Source: Brevibacillus ruminantium
GTDB lineage: Bacteria; Bacillota; Bacilli; Brevibacillales; Brevibacillaceae
DNA: 64,000 bases
Direction of reading: 5' to 3'
Assembly (NCBI RefSeq): GCF_023746555.1
Contig: NZ_CP098755.1
Span: forward strand, 384,501-448,500
The position numbers were made by a program, and so were the translations under genes. The notes under the pieces were generated by a model, which ran no database searches, was not told the DNA's origin, and saw nothing but the letters and a program-made list of their open reading frames with translations. Of the stretch, positions 48,797-58,365 are shown in pieces. Position 1 is the stretch's first letter, and each line of letters begins with the position of its first letter.

Positions 48797-49825
48797 GTGA
48801 ACCAGGTATCCATCCAACAGGCGGAAGGGCGGAGAAAGGCCCGGACGTATATCGTCATGGCGGTACTGGCCGTTTTGATCATCATTTGTTTCGTTGTCAG
48901 CATGAGTACGGGCCAAGTTCGTTTGACGCCGATTGATATGTTCAAAACGCTGGTCGGCCTGGGAACGGCCAAACAAGAAATGATTCTCTTTGATTTTCGG
49001 CTGCCGCGCATCGTGATTGCGGTTCTGGTCGGAGCGGGGCTGGCAGTGTCTGGAGCAATTCTCCAAGGTGTGTCCCGCAATGGCCTGGCTGATCCTGGCC
49101 TGATGGGGATCAACGCGGGAGCGGGCTTCGCTGTCGCGGCCTACCTGATGGTCTTTGCAAAAGGCGGCGGGGAATCCGTGTTGCTGCTTCCTTTTGTCGC
49201 CTTACTGGGCGCTTTTTCAGCAGCGGGGCTGATTTATCTGGTGGCGTGGAAAAACGGGGTGACCCCGATCCGACTGATTCTGGTCGGGATTGGCGTCGGG
49301 CTCGCTTTTGCAGCACTGATGATCCTGCTGTCCATCAAAATGGACCCGCACACCTACCTCTACGTCGAGGTGTGGTTGGCGGGAAGTATCTGGGGGAGCA
49401 ACTGGACGTACGTGGCAGTACTCCTCCCCTGGATCTTCCTGTTGCTTCCTTTTGCCATGTACAAGGCGGGCAGCCTGAACATCCTCGGTCTGGGCGATCA
49501 GGCTGCAGCAGGCCTCGGAACCGCGGTGGAAAAAGAGCGTTTGATTTTGCTCTGCACGTCTGTAGCATTGGCTGGCTCATGTGTATCGATTGGGGGCGGG
49601 ATTGGCTTTATCGGTTTGGTGGCTCCGCATCTGGCTCGTCAGCTGGTGGGGCCAAGGCACGAAAGAATGCTTCCTGCGACAGCGCTGCTTGGATCATTGC
49701 TGCTGTTGGTCTCCGATTTTGCGGCACGCAACCTGATGGCGCCCAGTGAGCTTCCAACAGGGATCGTCGTTGCCGTTATCGGTGCCCCCTATTTTTTGTA
49801 CTTGTTGGCTCGCTCCAAAGCCTAA
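48797..49825 (+). CDS. Iron-siderophore ABC transporter permease
   Basis: 342-residue second permease: FDFRLPRIVIAVLVGAGLAVSGAILQGVSRNGLADPGLMGI, GGGIGFIGLVAPHLARQLVGP. Start GTG immediately after the preceding stop, with CGGAGGGG before it. Heterodimer partner of the upstream permease, as in FeuBC/YfiZ-YfhA-type systems. Confidence 0.9.
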   Translation: MNQVSIQQAEGRRKARTYIVMAVLAVLIIICFVVSMSTGQVRLTPIDMFKTLVGLGTAKQEMILFDFRLPRIVIAVLVGAGLAVSGAILQGVSRNGLADPGLMGINAGAGFAVAAYLMVFAKGGGESVLLLPFVALLGAFSAAGLIYLVAWKNGVTPIRLILVGIGVGLAFAALMILLSIKMDPHTYLYVEVWLAGSIWGSNWTYVAVLLPWIFLLLPFAMYKAGSLNILGLGDQAAAGLGTAVEKERLILLCTSVALAGSCVSIGGGIGFIGLVAPHLARQLVGPRHERMLPATALLGSLLLLVSDFAARNLMAPSELPTGIVVAVIGAPYFLYLLARSKA

Positions 49826-49851
49826 AAACCGGATGAAAGGAAGGAAGCGGT

Positions 49852-50757
49852 ATGCGTTCACGCTTGTATACAGAAAAACTGGTGATTTCCTACGGAGACC
49901 GTCTGATTGTGGAAAATCTGGATATCCGGATACCGGCGGGAAAGATCACGGCCTTGGTGGGACCCAATGGTTCCGGAAAATCAACCATCCTGAAAGCGAT
50001 CGCCCGACTGATGAAACCTGTCTCTGGCAGTGTCTATCTGGACGGCAAAGCCATACATAAAGAGTCGACCAAGGAGGTAGCAAAAAAACTGGCGATTTTG
50101 CCGCAAAGTCCGGAGGCGCCAGGGGGCCTTTTGGTCTCCGAACTGGTTGCCTATGGCCGGTTCCCCTATCAAAAGGGATTTGGCACGTTGCGCGAGGAAG
50201 ACAGGCGGATCATCGAATGGGCGATTGGCGTGACGGGGATGATGGAATTTGCCGATCGCCCGGTGGACAATCTCTCCGGCGGTCAGCGTCAACGGGCCTG
50301 GATTTCCATGGCACTCGCGCAGGGAACAGAGATGTTGCTTTTGGATGAACCCACCACCTATCTGGACATGGCCCATCAGTTGGAGGTGCTGAAGCTCCTG
50401 CATCGGCTCAACCAGACGGAAAAGCGGACCATTGTGATGGTGGTCCACGATCTGAACCATGCCACGCGTTTCGCCGACCATGTCGTGGCGATACGAAATG
50501 GCCGCCTGGAAGCGGAAGGCACGCCATCCGAGGTGGTCACGGCGGAGACGATGAGAAGCGTCTTCGGTGTGCTGGCGGATATCGTCCCGGACCCGCGTAC
50601 AGGTGTCCCGGTCTGCATTCCTTATGAGCTGGACAGTACAGACGGGATGGAGGACGCGGACCTGCGGGAGCAAGCGGCCAAGATGACAGAGATGGCCGAG
50701 ATGCAGCAGGCTGCCGGGAAAGCAAACGCCGGGGAAGAAGAGATGCCGGCCGTTTAG
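49852..50757 (+). CDS. Iron-siderophore ABC transporter ATPase
   Basis: 301 residues: Walker [12 protein letters not shown], signature [10 protein letters not shown], Walker [16 protein letters not shown], switch His in [10 protein letters not shown] 40-residue acidic/Ala/Met-rich C-terminal tail extends beyond the usual FepC length. GGAAGGAAG precedes the ATG. Resembles YusV, which serves several Bacillus siderophore importers. Confidence 0.93.
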   Translation: MRSRLYTEKLVISYGDRLIVENLDIRIPAGKITALVGPNGSGKSTILKAIARLMKPVSGSVYLDGKAIHKESTKEVAKKLAILPQSPEAPGGLLVSELVAYGRFPYQKGFGTLREEDRRIIEWAIGVTGMMEFADRPVDNLSGGQRQRAWISMALAQGTEMLLLDEPTTYLDMAHQLEVLKLLHRLNQTEKRTIVMVVHDLNHATRFADHVVAIRNGRLEAEGTPSEVVTAETMRSVFGVLADIVPDPRTGVPVCIPYELDSTDGMEDADLREQAAKMTEMAEMQQAAGKANAGEEEMPAV

Positions 50758-50813
50758 AGATAAGGCCGTCAAAATCTAACGAGCCTGTACAAAAAAGGAC
50801 GGGAGTGAAAGGA

Positions 50814-51626
50814 ATGACACTCTTTGATTTTTCATATCTCAGCGAACACCATGCCTTGACCACAGAGGATATCCCTAACATCTTGCATCGTTGCCCTCTG
50901 GAAAATTTGATGCAGGCAGAGGGAATGGCAGACATGGTGGCCTTTTATCAAGCGGAGATCAAAGGACTGGGGCCGGACGTGGCCGCCGCGTATTTTGCCG
51001 GATGGTTTGGTTACGTCTGCACCGGGTTTCAATATCTTATTTCTCGCTATCATGCTGCCCCGGACTTTTCTCCAGCCAATCTGGAGGTACAGTTTTATAA
51101 AAAGAATCATCACACATGGCTGACGTTCAAAATAAAAGATTCCCGTGTGGCAACCAGGCAAAGGGATCAGCATGACCGTGCAAGCTGGCGAAAAGAAGCG
51201 CTGGAGATCTTTTATACCCAGACTGTGCGCCCTCTTTTTGACACCCTTTCCCACGCGACCGGTCATGATCTTCATCAAATCTGGGGCCAGGTCGTCATGG
51301 CCATGTACTGGAGCCGCGAAAAGTGGCTCAACGTCTTTGAGACAGTGGAAGCGCGCAAGCTGATGGAGGAAGACTATCATTTTGTCACAGCGGAAATGGC
51401 CCCGGAGATTTTCGGCAGGAAGAAAAATCCGTACCAAACGAAGCTGAGCTTTGTAAAGAGTCCGCGAGATCCGGAGGCGATGATCCCGCGCAAAGCCACC
51501 TGCTGTCTTGCTTACCGGACGGAGAACGGACATGGCTACTGCTATACCTGTCCGCGGATCAGCGAAGAGGAGCGGGAGGAAAAGCGGCTCCGCTTTCTGG
51601 CGGAACAAGAGGCAAAAGCAAAATAA
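50814..51626 (+). CDS. FhuF-like siderophore ferric reductase
   Basis: 270 residues with no signal peptide. The C-terminus carries CC-x11-C-x2-C (Cys230, 231, 243, 246; TCCLAYRTENGHGYCYTCP), the [2Fe-2S] motif of FhuF-type ferric-siderophore reductases, and the preceding domain is the expected all-alpha/beta body. It releases iron in the cytoplasm by reducing the imported complex. It sits between ATPase and binding protein in the operon, which fits. The start at 50814 is preferred over GTG 50805 because GACGGGAG is 9 bases upstream. Confidence 0.85.
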   Translation: MTLFDFSYLSEHHALTTEDIPNILHRCPLENLMQAEGMADMVAFYQAEIKGLGPDVAAAYFAGWFGYVCTGFQYLISRYHAAPDFSPANLEVQFYKKNHHTWLTFKIKDSRVATRQRDQHDRASWRKEALEIFYTQTVRPLFDTLSHATGHDLHQIWGQVVMAMYWSREKWLNVFETVEARKLMEEDYHFVTAEMAPEIFGRKKNPYQTKLSFVKSPRDPEAMIPRKATCCLAYRTENGHGYCYTCPRISEEEREEKRLRFLAEQEAKAK

Positions 51627-51655
51627 AAGTGGTTGTTTGAATGGAGGAGTTCCTG

Positions 51656-52615
51656 ATGTATCGACGCATATCCTATTTTTTTGCCCTCCTGCTCGTCCTG
51701 GCGATGGTCGGATGCGGCAACGGAAATGCAAATCAAAAAACGTCCGAGGCCGTTGGTGCAAATGCCCACCCATCCGGTGTACGCGCGTACAAACACAGTA
51801 TGGGAGAGACACTGATCCCGGTCAAACCGGAGAAGGTCGTGACGCTTCAGTATGTCAGCCAGATGCTTTCTGTCGGGGTAAAGCCTATTGGCGCGCCGGA
51901 GTTTCTGCTGGAAAACATGGGGGAAGTCGCAAAGGGAATCGAAAGCGTGGGCGATATCGACAAGTTCAATTACGAGAAGATCCTCTCGTTGGAGCCTGAC
52001 TTGATTATCGCGGGTGATGTGGAGAAGGATACTTATGAAAAGCTGTCCGGAATCGCACCGACCGTCGTGATACCCTGGATGGATTACGACATGCCCGAAC
52101 ACGTAAAGGTAATCGGTGATATCCTGAATCGGCAGGCGGAAGCCGAAGCCTGGCAAAAATCATTTGAGGCCAAGGTCCAGGCGGCGAAGGAAAAGATACA
52201 AGGAACGCTCACAGACGGGCAAAAGGTAGCGATCTACAACATCCGCCCGAAAGAATTCTACGTGTACGGCGTGCGCAACTTCGGCTTTACGCTGTACAAA
52301 TCATTGGGGCTGACGCCTCCTGATCCGGTCCGGAAAGAAATCGAGAAAGACCCGAACTTCTGGGCGACCCCCATCACGTTGGAAATGCTGCCGGAATACG
52401 CGGCAGATTATATTTTTATCACCACTTTCCAGGATGGCGACTCCAAGCGTCATTACGATGAAATCAAAAAAAGCGCATTGTGGAAGGCGCTCCCGGCGGT
52501 AAAGAATAACCATGTGTTTGAGATCGATTTCGACAGATGGTTTGGTTATACACCGCATGATGTGGAGTTTCAGGTAGATGATGCCGTAAAATGGATCACC
52601 GGCCAGGGCAGGTGA
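51656..52615 (+). CDS. Iron-siderophore-binding lipoprotein
   Basis: 319 residues: lipobox LAMVGCGN, then a class III binding domain (YKHSMGETLIPVKPEKVVTLQYVSQMLSVGVKPIGAP; ILSLEPDLIIAGDV; DRWFGYTPHDVEFQVDDAVKW). Extracytoplasmic receptor of this importer. The ATG at 51656 is behind GGAGGAG. Its position last in the operon is unusual but also seen in yclNOPQ upstream. Confidence 0.92.
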   Translation: MYRRISYFFALLLVLAMVGCGNGNANQKTSEAVGANAHPSGVRAYKHSMGETLIPVKPEKVVTLQYVSQMLSVGVKPIGAPEFLLENMGEVAKGIESVGDIDKFNYEKILSLEPDLIIAGDVEKDTYEKLSGIAPTVVIPWMDYDMPEHVKVIGDILNRQAEAEAWQKSFEAKVQAAKEKIQGTLTDGQKVAIYNIRPKEFYVYGVRNFGFTLYKSLGLTPPDPVRKEIEKDPNFWATPITLEMLPEYAADYIFITTFQDGDSKRHYDEIKKSALWKALPAVKNNHVFEIDFDRWFGYTPHDVEFQVDDAVKWITGQGR

Positions 52616-52623
52616 TTGCATAG

Positions 52624-52656
52624 AAAAAATCGGACTTTCGCCAAGTCCGATTTTTT
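52624..52656 (+). terminator. Terminator of the second siderophore operon
   Basis: AAAAAATCGGACTT and AAGTCCGATTTTTT with loop TCGCC, a 14 bp perfect stem with T tract, symmetric enough to work both ways. Confidence 0.9.
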
Positions 52657-53212
52657 TGCGTAAAGAGGCCAAAACCAAGCCGTCAGATCGTGCCAAAAGC
52701 CTGGCCAACCCGCCCATCCAAGCTCTCCCAGCACTTCTCCACACTCGGCTTGGGACTGCCGAAGATACTGACGCCTTGTTCGCCGGAGGTGCAATTGCAT
52801 CTGATCCGTCTTCCTTCTTGTCATGAACAGGCTGTAGGCATGCATACCTATCAAAAAGGACAGGGAGAAACGGCAAAATGATGCCAAACATCCGGATCTG
52901 GGCTGTTTGCAGGAAGGTTTTTCAGGAAAACAGAGGGGATTGGAAGAAAAATGATAAAAAATGGGGTTTTTTTCTTACTTTTTGCAACCATTTCGTAGGT
53001 TTTTCGGTCTATAAAGGAAATGTTTTGAAATCATAGTTGTTATCTGGCAGGAGGATGCGGCATGATTTTATTGTATGAGAAAAAATGGATTTCACAGTCC
53101 GCTTTTTGGACGAATCCTTTCGGAGGAGTGTGATTTCATCCGCAAGCAAGTAGCAGCAATCGAGTAATGCCCTTTATTATCTGTTTTGCAAGGAGAAAGG
53201 AGATGTGCCGAT
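52657..53212. other. Long gap without a convincing gene
   Basis: About 550 bases between operons. A minus-strand frame from 52887 has no ribosome binding site and runs through the terminator, so I do not call it. The right part is AT-rich with T and A tracts (52960-53060) and should hold the promoter of the SLH gene; no clear boxes were fixed. Confidence 0.5.
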
Positions 53213-54319
53213 ATGGTAAAACGTTCGTTTGTCTGGTTTTTTGTCCTTAGCCTTTGTTTTCAAGCCCTGTTTGTTCCTGCCGTCTCGGCCGCCTATTATG
53301 AGGATGTCCAGGGGCATTGGGCACAGAGGGAGATTGAGGAGCTAAGCAATGTGAACGTATACCGCCTCAAATACGGGAATTTTTATCCCGACAACCCGAT
53401 GGCCAGGGGAGAAGCGCTTGTGCTTTTGAACCGTGTGCTGGAGAGCGTCTACGGTCCTCTCGGAGTGGCGAAGTCGAATTCCCACATCGATCATCGTTAT
53501 TCCTATAAGCAGGAAACCGAACAACTGGCTGCAAACATGCATGTGATGCTGAATGTCCAGACCGGCTTTGTCAATTCCTTTGACCCCGGTGACAGCATGC
53601 TTTATTATCTGCACTTATCCGAACGCGGCGGCATGAAGCAGCCGCAGAAAAAGAATGGCGACTGGTGGCTGTCTGATGAATATTTGCATAAGCCCCTGAC
53701 GAGGGAAGAAGCGAGCATGATTCTCTTCCACGTGCTTGCGCCCTACAAGATGCGGACCTCCAACTTTCGAGTAGATGAGGTAGAGCCTTATTTTTCCGGC
53801 TATTACCAGTGGAAGCAAGATCGGAAATACGTCGATACGGATTCTCCGTACGCGGCCGCGATTGCTGACTTTAACCTCTTTGTCAGCGAAAAGACATTTG
53901 AGCCGAATAAACAGATGACGCGTGCCCAGTTCGCGGTTGTTCTGAAACGTCTCTATGATTTCTGTAAAAACGATGCGCCCAAGCAGTTCCATGACACTGC
54001 GGCAAAGCAAAAAGCGATCACCAATCTCTTTTTGACGGCAGCCGATCGGGCCTATCAGCAGCGAGATCAGGAGCAGATTGACCAGTTCTTCAGCAGAAGC
54101 GCCCAGCGCACACTGGAGGAGATTGCGCCGCTTCCGCTTCATGACTACGCGGGAAATCTGACACTGAACAAAGATGAAAACCATCCCAACCGTCTCTGGG
54201 CAAAGGGCAGCTACCAGCATCCGTTAACGGGCAGCTACCAGGTCACTTACATGTTGGAGCCAGCTTCGTCCAATCATTACGGCTGGCAGGTAACCAAGAT
54301 CGAATACCAGCAAAAATAA
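53213..54319 (+). CDS. Secreted SLH-domain protein
   Basis: 368 residues: signal peptide (VKRSFVWFFVLSLCFQALFVPAVSA), then three SLH-like stretches (YYEDVQGHWAQREIEEL..FYPDNPMARGEALVLLNRVL; LTREEASMILFHVLAP; KTFEPNKQMTRAQFAVVLKRLYDF). The C-terminal 110 residues form a separate domain (KQKAITNLFLTAADRAYQQRD...GWQVTKIEYQQ) like the small SnoaL/NTF2-like outer domains. Probably a surface-layer-associated protein. ATG at 53213 has AAAGGAG 10 bases upstream. Confidence 0.85.
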   Translation: MVKRSFVWFFVLSLCFQALFVPAVSAAYYEDVQGHWAQREIEELSNVNVYRLKYGNFYPDNPMARGEALVLLNRVLESVYGPLGVAKSNSHIDHRYSYKQETEQLAANMHVMLNVQTGFVNSFDPGDSMLYYLHLSERGGMKQPQKKNGDWWLSDEYLHKPLTREEASMILFHVLAPYKMRTSNFRVDEVEPYFSGYYQWKQDRKYVDTDSPYAAAIADFNLFVSEKTFEPNKQMTRAQFAVVLKRLYDFCKNDAPKQFHDTAAKQKAITNLFLTAADRAYQQRDQEQIDQFFSRSAQRTLEEIAPLPLHDYAGNLTLNKDENHPNRLWAKGSYQHPLTGSYQVTYMLEPASSNHYGWQVTKIEYQQK

Positions 54320-54392
54320 AAATGCCGGTTGACAGGGGGGAAAACAGCGATTATATTCTGTATATACAAAAGGTTTTGATACAAGAATATGA

Positions 54393-54514
54393 CTCTTATC
54401 CAGAGAAGGCTGAGGGACTGGCCCTATGAAGCCCGGCAACCTAGCGCGAAAGACACCGATCTTTCGAGCCAAGGTGCTAACTCCAACAGGTAGAAATACC
54501 TGACAGATGAGAGG
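54393..54514 (+). ncRNA. SAM-I (S-box) riboswitch
   Basis: The conserved S-box elements appear in order: CTTATCCAGAG at the P1 5' strand, GGCTGAGGGACTGGCCC, ATGAAGCCCGGCAACC, GGTGCTAACTCC, and TACCTGACAGATGAGAGG closing P1. It binds S-adenosylmethionine and normally stops transcription when SAM is plentiful. A terminator follows. It controls a ribose-type ABC transporter, not a classic methionine gene. Confidence 0.95.
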
Positions 54515-54535
54515 TGCGAATTAGTTGGAATTCTG

Positions 54536-54562
54536 CCCCTTTCATTTGGAAAGGGGTTTTTT
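54536..54562 (+). terminator. Riboswitch-controlled terminator
   Basis: CCCCTTTC and GAAAGGGG with loop ATTTG, then six T residues; 80 bases before the binding-protein gene. It is the expression platform of the S-box. Confidence 0.93.
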
Positions 54563-54641
54563 GGTGGGAGAAAATGATTTCATGTTCCGGTTTCAGGACT
54601 GAAAAGCGCATCGTTTTATCTTTAAAAGGGGGTTTTCCGAT

Positions 54642-55667
54642 ATGAAAAAGAAGTTTGGTGTGATTGGTGCACTTGTCCTGTCTCTGTCACTGATGCTGAC
54701 GGCTTGCGGTGGCGGCAACAGCGCTTCCACAGGAAATAGCGGAGGAGGCAGCGGTTCCGGGGAGAAGCCCAAGCGTATTGCTCTCATCATGCGGCAAAAC
54801 GTCGGTACCTTCTCAGCCCAGTACATCGCCGGTGTGAAAGCCGAAGTAGAGAAGAATGGCGGAGAGTTGTCCGTCTTCAATGCAGATACAGATCTCGTGA
54901 AAATGGCTTCCAATCTGGATGCGGCAGTCAATCAGCAATTTGACGGCATTCTGATTGACCACGGTACGGCCGAAGCCCTGCAGCAGGGTGCCGAGAAGGC
55001 CGTCAAACAAAACATTCCGCTGGTGCTGTTTGACACCGATATCAAACTGCCGGGCGTGCCGGTCGTCGAGCAGGATGACCAGAAGCTGGCTGAGCTGAGC
55101 CTGGAGAAGCTGGCAGCCGATAACGGCGGTAAAGGAAGCATCGTGAAAATCTGGGTAGCGGGCTTTGCTCCAATGGAAAAACGTCAAATTACCTATGAAG
55201 GCTTCCTGAAGAAATACTCGGACATCAAGGAAGTGGCTGCTTTCGGAAGTGCCACCAACAACACAGCGCTGGACACACAATCTCAAATGGAAGCGATCCT
55301 GAAGAAATACCCGAACAAAGGGGATATCACTGCTGTATGGGCGTCCTGGGATGAGTTCGCCAAAGGAGCGACTCGTGCGATTCAACAGGCTGGACGCACC
55401 GAGATCAAAGTCTACTCGATTGATTTGAGCGATGAGGACCTGCAATTCATTCAGGACCCGGCTGCCTCCTGGGTCGCCACTGCAGCCGTAGACCCGGGCA
55501 ACATTGGACGCATTCAGGCGCAAACCGTCTTCCAGAAAATCAAAGGCGAGCAAGTGCCCGACAACGTGAAGCTGAACCCGGTGCTGGTTCAACGCGAGGA
55601 TTTGCCGACAGACAAGAAAATTACGATGGCCGATCTTTCCGAGTACGTAAAAGAGTGGGGCAAGTGA
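54642..55667 (+). CDS. Sugar-type ABC transporter binding lipoprotein (S-box controlled)
   Basis: 341 residues: lipobox LMLTACGG, a Gly/Ser linker, then a periplasmic-binding fold of the ribose/autoinducer-2 class (ALIMRQNVGTFSAQYIAGVKAEVEKNGGEL; NQQFDGILIDHGTAEALQQGAEKAVKQNIPLVLFD; KGDITAVWASWDEFAKGATRAIQQAG). Captures a pentose-like compound outside. The SAM riboswitch implies a sulfur link; methylthioribose is the best guess. AAAGGGGG precedes the ATG. Confidence 0.9.
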   Translation: MKKKFGVIGALVLSLSLMLTACGGGNSASTGNSGGGSGSGEKPKRIALIMRQNVGTFSAQYIAGVKAEVEKNGGELSVFNADTDLVKMASNLDAAVNQQFDGILIDHGTAEALQQGAEKAVKQNIPLVLFDTDIKLPGVPVVEQDDQKLAELSLEKLAADNGGKGSIVKIWVAGFAPMEKRQITYEGFLKKYSDIKEVAAFGSATNNTALDTQSQMEAILKKYPNKGDITAVWASWDEFAKGATRAIQQAGRTEIKVYSIDLSDEDLQFIQDPAASWVATAAVDPGNIGRIQAQTVFQKIKGEQVPDNVKLNPVLVQREDLPTDKKITMADLSEYVKEWGK

Positions 55668-55746
55668 TGTACGCATAAATCGTTAGCTGTTTCCCGTTGA
55701 TGGCGAATCAACGGGTTTCTTCCTTAAAAGAGGGGAGGTTTCCGAC

Positions 55747-57231
55747 ATGACAACCTTGCAAATGAACGGCATATCCAAATCATTTTCGGGTGTGCCTGCG
55801 CTCCGATCCGTCGACTTTGATCTGAAGGCAGGAGAGGTACATGCCTTGCTCGGAGCAAACGGGGCCGGGAAAAGTACGTTGATGAAGATTTTGACAGGCG
55901 CCTATGAAGCGGACGAGGGGTCAATCATGATCGACGGGCAGCCTTCCTCCATCCAATCGCCGCAGGCTGCCAAAGCACTGGGAATCCAATGCGTCTACCA
56001 GGAGGTGGATACGGCGTTGATTCCGTACCTGAGTGTGGCGGAAAATATCCTGCTGGACCAGCAGATTCAGACAAAGGGACTGATCAACTGGCGCCGTTTG
56101 TACGAGCAAGCGGAAGCGGTCTTGAGTCAGTTCGGCTTTTCCATCCCGGTAAAAAAGCTGGTGGAATCCTGTACGCTGTCGGAAAAACAGCTGATTTTGA
56201 TCGCGCGCGCAGCCGTGCAAAAGGCCCGGTTCATTATTTTTGATGAACCGACGGCACCGCTCAGCAATCACGAGACGGAGCGGTTGTTCCAGATCATCGA
56301 ACAGTGCAAACAGGCGGGAATGGGCATTATCTACATCTCACACCGCTTGGCGGAAATCTTTGAAATCTGTGACCGGATTACGATTATGCGGGATGGACAG
56401 CGCATCTCCACGAAAGCGACAGCAGAAACAAACATGGATGAGGTCATCGCCTCCATGCTGGGCAAAAGCTTCTCCGAGGAGTTTCCAAAAACGGTGGTTC
56501 CCATCGGAGAGACGATCCTGGAGGTGCGAAATGCCAAAGGGGGCAAAGTGCGCAAAGCGGACCTGCATGTCCGCGAAGGCGAGATCGTCGGTGTGGTCGG
56601 TCTCGTCGGAGCGGGGAAAACCGAACTGGCCCGCCTGCTTTTCGGTGCGGATGAGTGGGAGGACGGAGAGCTTCGCGTAGACGGGCGTACGCTCCGCCCT
56701 CGCTCGCCGAAAGAGGCTGTGGAGGCGGGCGTGGTCCTGGTGCCGGAAGAGAGGCGCAAAGAAGGGATTTTCGTCGAAGAGTCTGTCGCTCGCAATCTGT
56801 CAGTGGCGTCGCTGGCCAAATGGTCGAAGCGCGGGTTTGTACAAAAAAGAGCGGAGTTGGAGCAAGCGGAAAACATCGTTCGGACACTGGGGGTAAAAAC
56901 AGCCGATATACGCCAGCCAGTCGGCCATTTGAGCGGGGGGAATCAACAGAAGGTGGCCATCGGCAAATGGCTCCAGACGGATGCCCGTCTCTTTATGTTC
57001 GACGAACCGACCAAGGGCGTTGACGTCGGAGCCAAGAGCGATATCTACCGGCTGATCGGATCGCTGGCGGCAGAGAAAAAAGGCATTCTGTATTTCTCCT
57101 GTGAGTTCCCCGAGGTGCTGGGGATTGCCGACCGGATTCTCGTCATGTTCGAGGGACAGATCGTCAAAGAGTTTGGCCGGGAAGAAGCCACACAGGAGTC
57201 CATCATGTATTACGCAAGCGGAGGTGGGTAG
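55747..57231 (+). CDS. Sugar-type ABC transporter ATPase, two-domain (RbsA-like)
   Basis: 494 residues with two ATPase halves. The first has GANGAGKSTL and IFDEPTAPLSNHE, but the signature is CTLSEKQLI in place of LSGGQ. The second has the loop GLVGAGKTELARL, LSGGNQQKVAIGKWL and FDEPTKGVDVGAKSDIY. Divergence of one half is usual in RbsA. Drives uptake with the permease 1 base after its stop. GAGGGGAGG precedes the ATG. Confidence 0.93.
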   Translation: MTTLQMNGISKSFSGVPALRSVDFDLKAGEVHALLGANGAGKSTLMKILTGAYEADEGSIMIDGQPSSIQSPQAAKALGIQCVYQEVDTALIPYLSVAENILLDQQIQTKGLINWRRLYEQAEAVLSQFGFSIPVKKLVESCTLSEKQLILIARAAVQKARFIIFDEPTAPLSNHETERLFQIIEQCKQAGMGIIYISHRLAEIFEICDRITIMRDGQRISTKATAETNMDEVIASMLGKSFSEEFPKTVVPIGETILEVRNAKGGKVRKADLHVREGEIVGVVGLVGAGKTELARLLFGADEWEDGELRVDGRTLRPRSPKEAVEAGVVLVPEERRKEGIFVEESVARNLSVASLAKWSKRGFVQKRAELEQAENIVRTLGVKTADIRQPVGHLSGGNQQKVAIGKWLQTDARLFMFDEPTKGVDVGAKSDIYRLIGSLAAEKKGILYFSCEFPEVLGIADRILVMFEGQIVKEFGREEATQESIMYYASGGG

Positions 57232-57232
57232 A

Positions 57233-58228
57233 ATGGAAGCAAGAAAACTGAACTTGTTCGATTTTGTTTATAAATACGGGACGGTTGCCGTGGTTGCCAT
57301 CGTCATTCTGCTCTTTAGCCTGACCAACCCGTATTTTTTTACCTACGGAAATCTCACGGATATTCTGCGGTCCATCTCCATTGTGACCTTCGTGGCAGTG
57401 GGTGTGACCTTTTCCTTGATTGTGGGCGGCTTTGACCTGTCCGTCGGGTCGACCGTATCTCTGACCACGGTCGTCTCTGCGTCGATGATGGTCTGGTACG
57501 AGCAGGGAGCGGCGGCTACATTGATCGTCCCGATCGCCCTGGCCATTCTGGTGGGACTGATCAATGCACTTTTGGTCGTGAAAATCCGGATTCCCGACCT
57601 GCTGGCCACGCTGGCTATGCTCTATATCGTCAACGGCGTCCACATGACCTATTCCAAGGGGTATTCCATCTACGCCAACATGCCGATGGAAGATGGAACG
57701 ACCGCACCCGGCAAGTTCCAGGACTGGTTTCTCTGGCTGGGCCAGGGCGAAATCCTTTCCGTGCCAGTGCCTGTCGTGCTCACCTTCCTGCTTGTGCTGG
57801 TGACACATATCTACCTGACCTATACCCGCCAGGGGCGCATGCTCTACATGACGGGAGGCAATGTGGAGGCTGCCCGCCTGTCCGGGATTCCAGTCAATCG
57901 CTACCGCACGCTGGCCTATGTACTCTCCGCGCTGTTCGCCGGGCTGGGCGGAATGCTTTTGGCTGCGCGGATCGGTACGGGGCAGGTCAGCAGCGGAGGC
58001 TCTTTGCTGATGGATGCCGTGGCAGCGGCGTTTGTCGGGTTTTCCGTCTTTGGTGCAGGCAAGCCCAATGTTTTCGGTACCTTTGTGGGGGCGATTCTGA
58101 TCGGTGTCCTGCTCAATGGCATGACGATGCTGAACCTTCCTTATTACGCGTATGATATTGTAAAGGGGATCGTTCTGGCGCTTGCTTTGGCGGTTACCTA
58201 TTATCAATTGAGACGAAAGCGTTCGTAG
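57233..58228 (+). CDS. Sugar-type ABC transporter permease (RbsC-like)
   Basis: 331 residues with about ten helices: FVAVGVTFSLIVGGFDLSVGSTVSL (family signature), TYTRQGRMLYMTGGNVEAARLSGIPVNRYR, and GKPNVFGTFVGAILIGVLLNGMTML. Forms the channel, probably as a homodimer, with the upstream ATPase. Start ATG at 57233 has GGAGGTGGG upstream inside the ATPase end. Confidence 0.92.
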   Translation: MEARKLNLFDFVYKYGTVAVVAIVILLFSLTNPYFFTYGNLTDILRSISIVTFVAVGVTFSLIVGGFDLSVGSTVSLTTVVSASMMVWYEQGAAATLIVPIALAILVGLINALLVVKIRIPDLLATLAMLYIVNGVHMTYSKGYSIYANMPMEDGTTAPGKFQDWFLWLGQGEILSVPVPVVLTFLLVLVTHIYLTYTRQGRMLYMTGGNVEAARLSGIPVNRYRTLAYVLSALFAGLGGMLLAARIGTGQVSSGGSLLMDAVAAAFVGFSVFGAGKPNVFGTFVGAILIGVLLNGMTMLNLPYYAYDIVKGIVLALALAVTYYQLRRKRS

Positions 58229-58247
58229 TGCGTGAGCGCGGGAGCAT

Positions 58248-58289
58248 GGCTTTGTTCCTTCCCTTGTGGGGAGTGACAAAGCCTTTTTT
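58248..58289 (+). terminator. Terminator of the S-box transporter operon
   Basis: GGCTTTGT and ACAAAGCC enclose a 20 base loop and are followed by six T residues. Confidence 0.8.
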
Positions 58290-58365
58290 CATGTGTGAAA
58301 GTGTTGAAATATAGAAGGAACACAAGTTCCAGTGTACCCGTAACGATTAATTAGCATTGGAAACG

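Noticed and set aside
50832-51812. Minus-strand 326-codon open frame
   Set aside because: Antisense to the FhuF-like reductase and the binding lipoprotein start; no start signals.
52301-52891. Minus-strand frames through the gap after the second siderophore operon
   Set aside because: No ribosome binding site, cross a strong terminator and overlap the binding-protein gene; not supported as genes.
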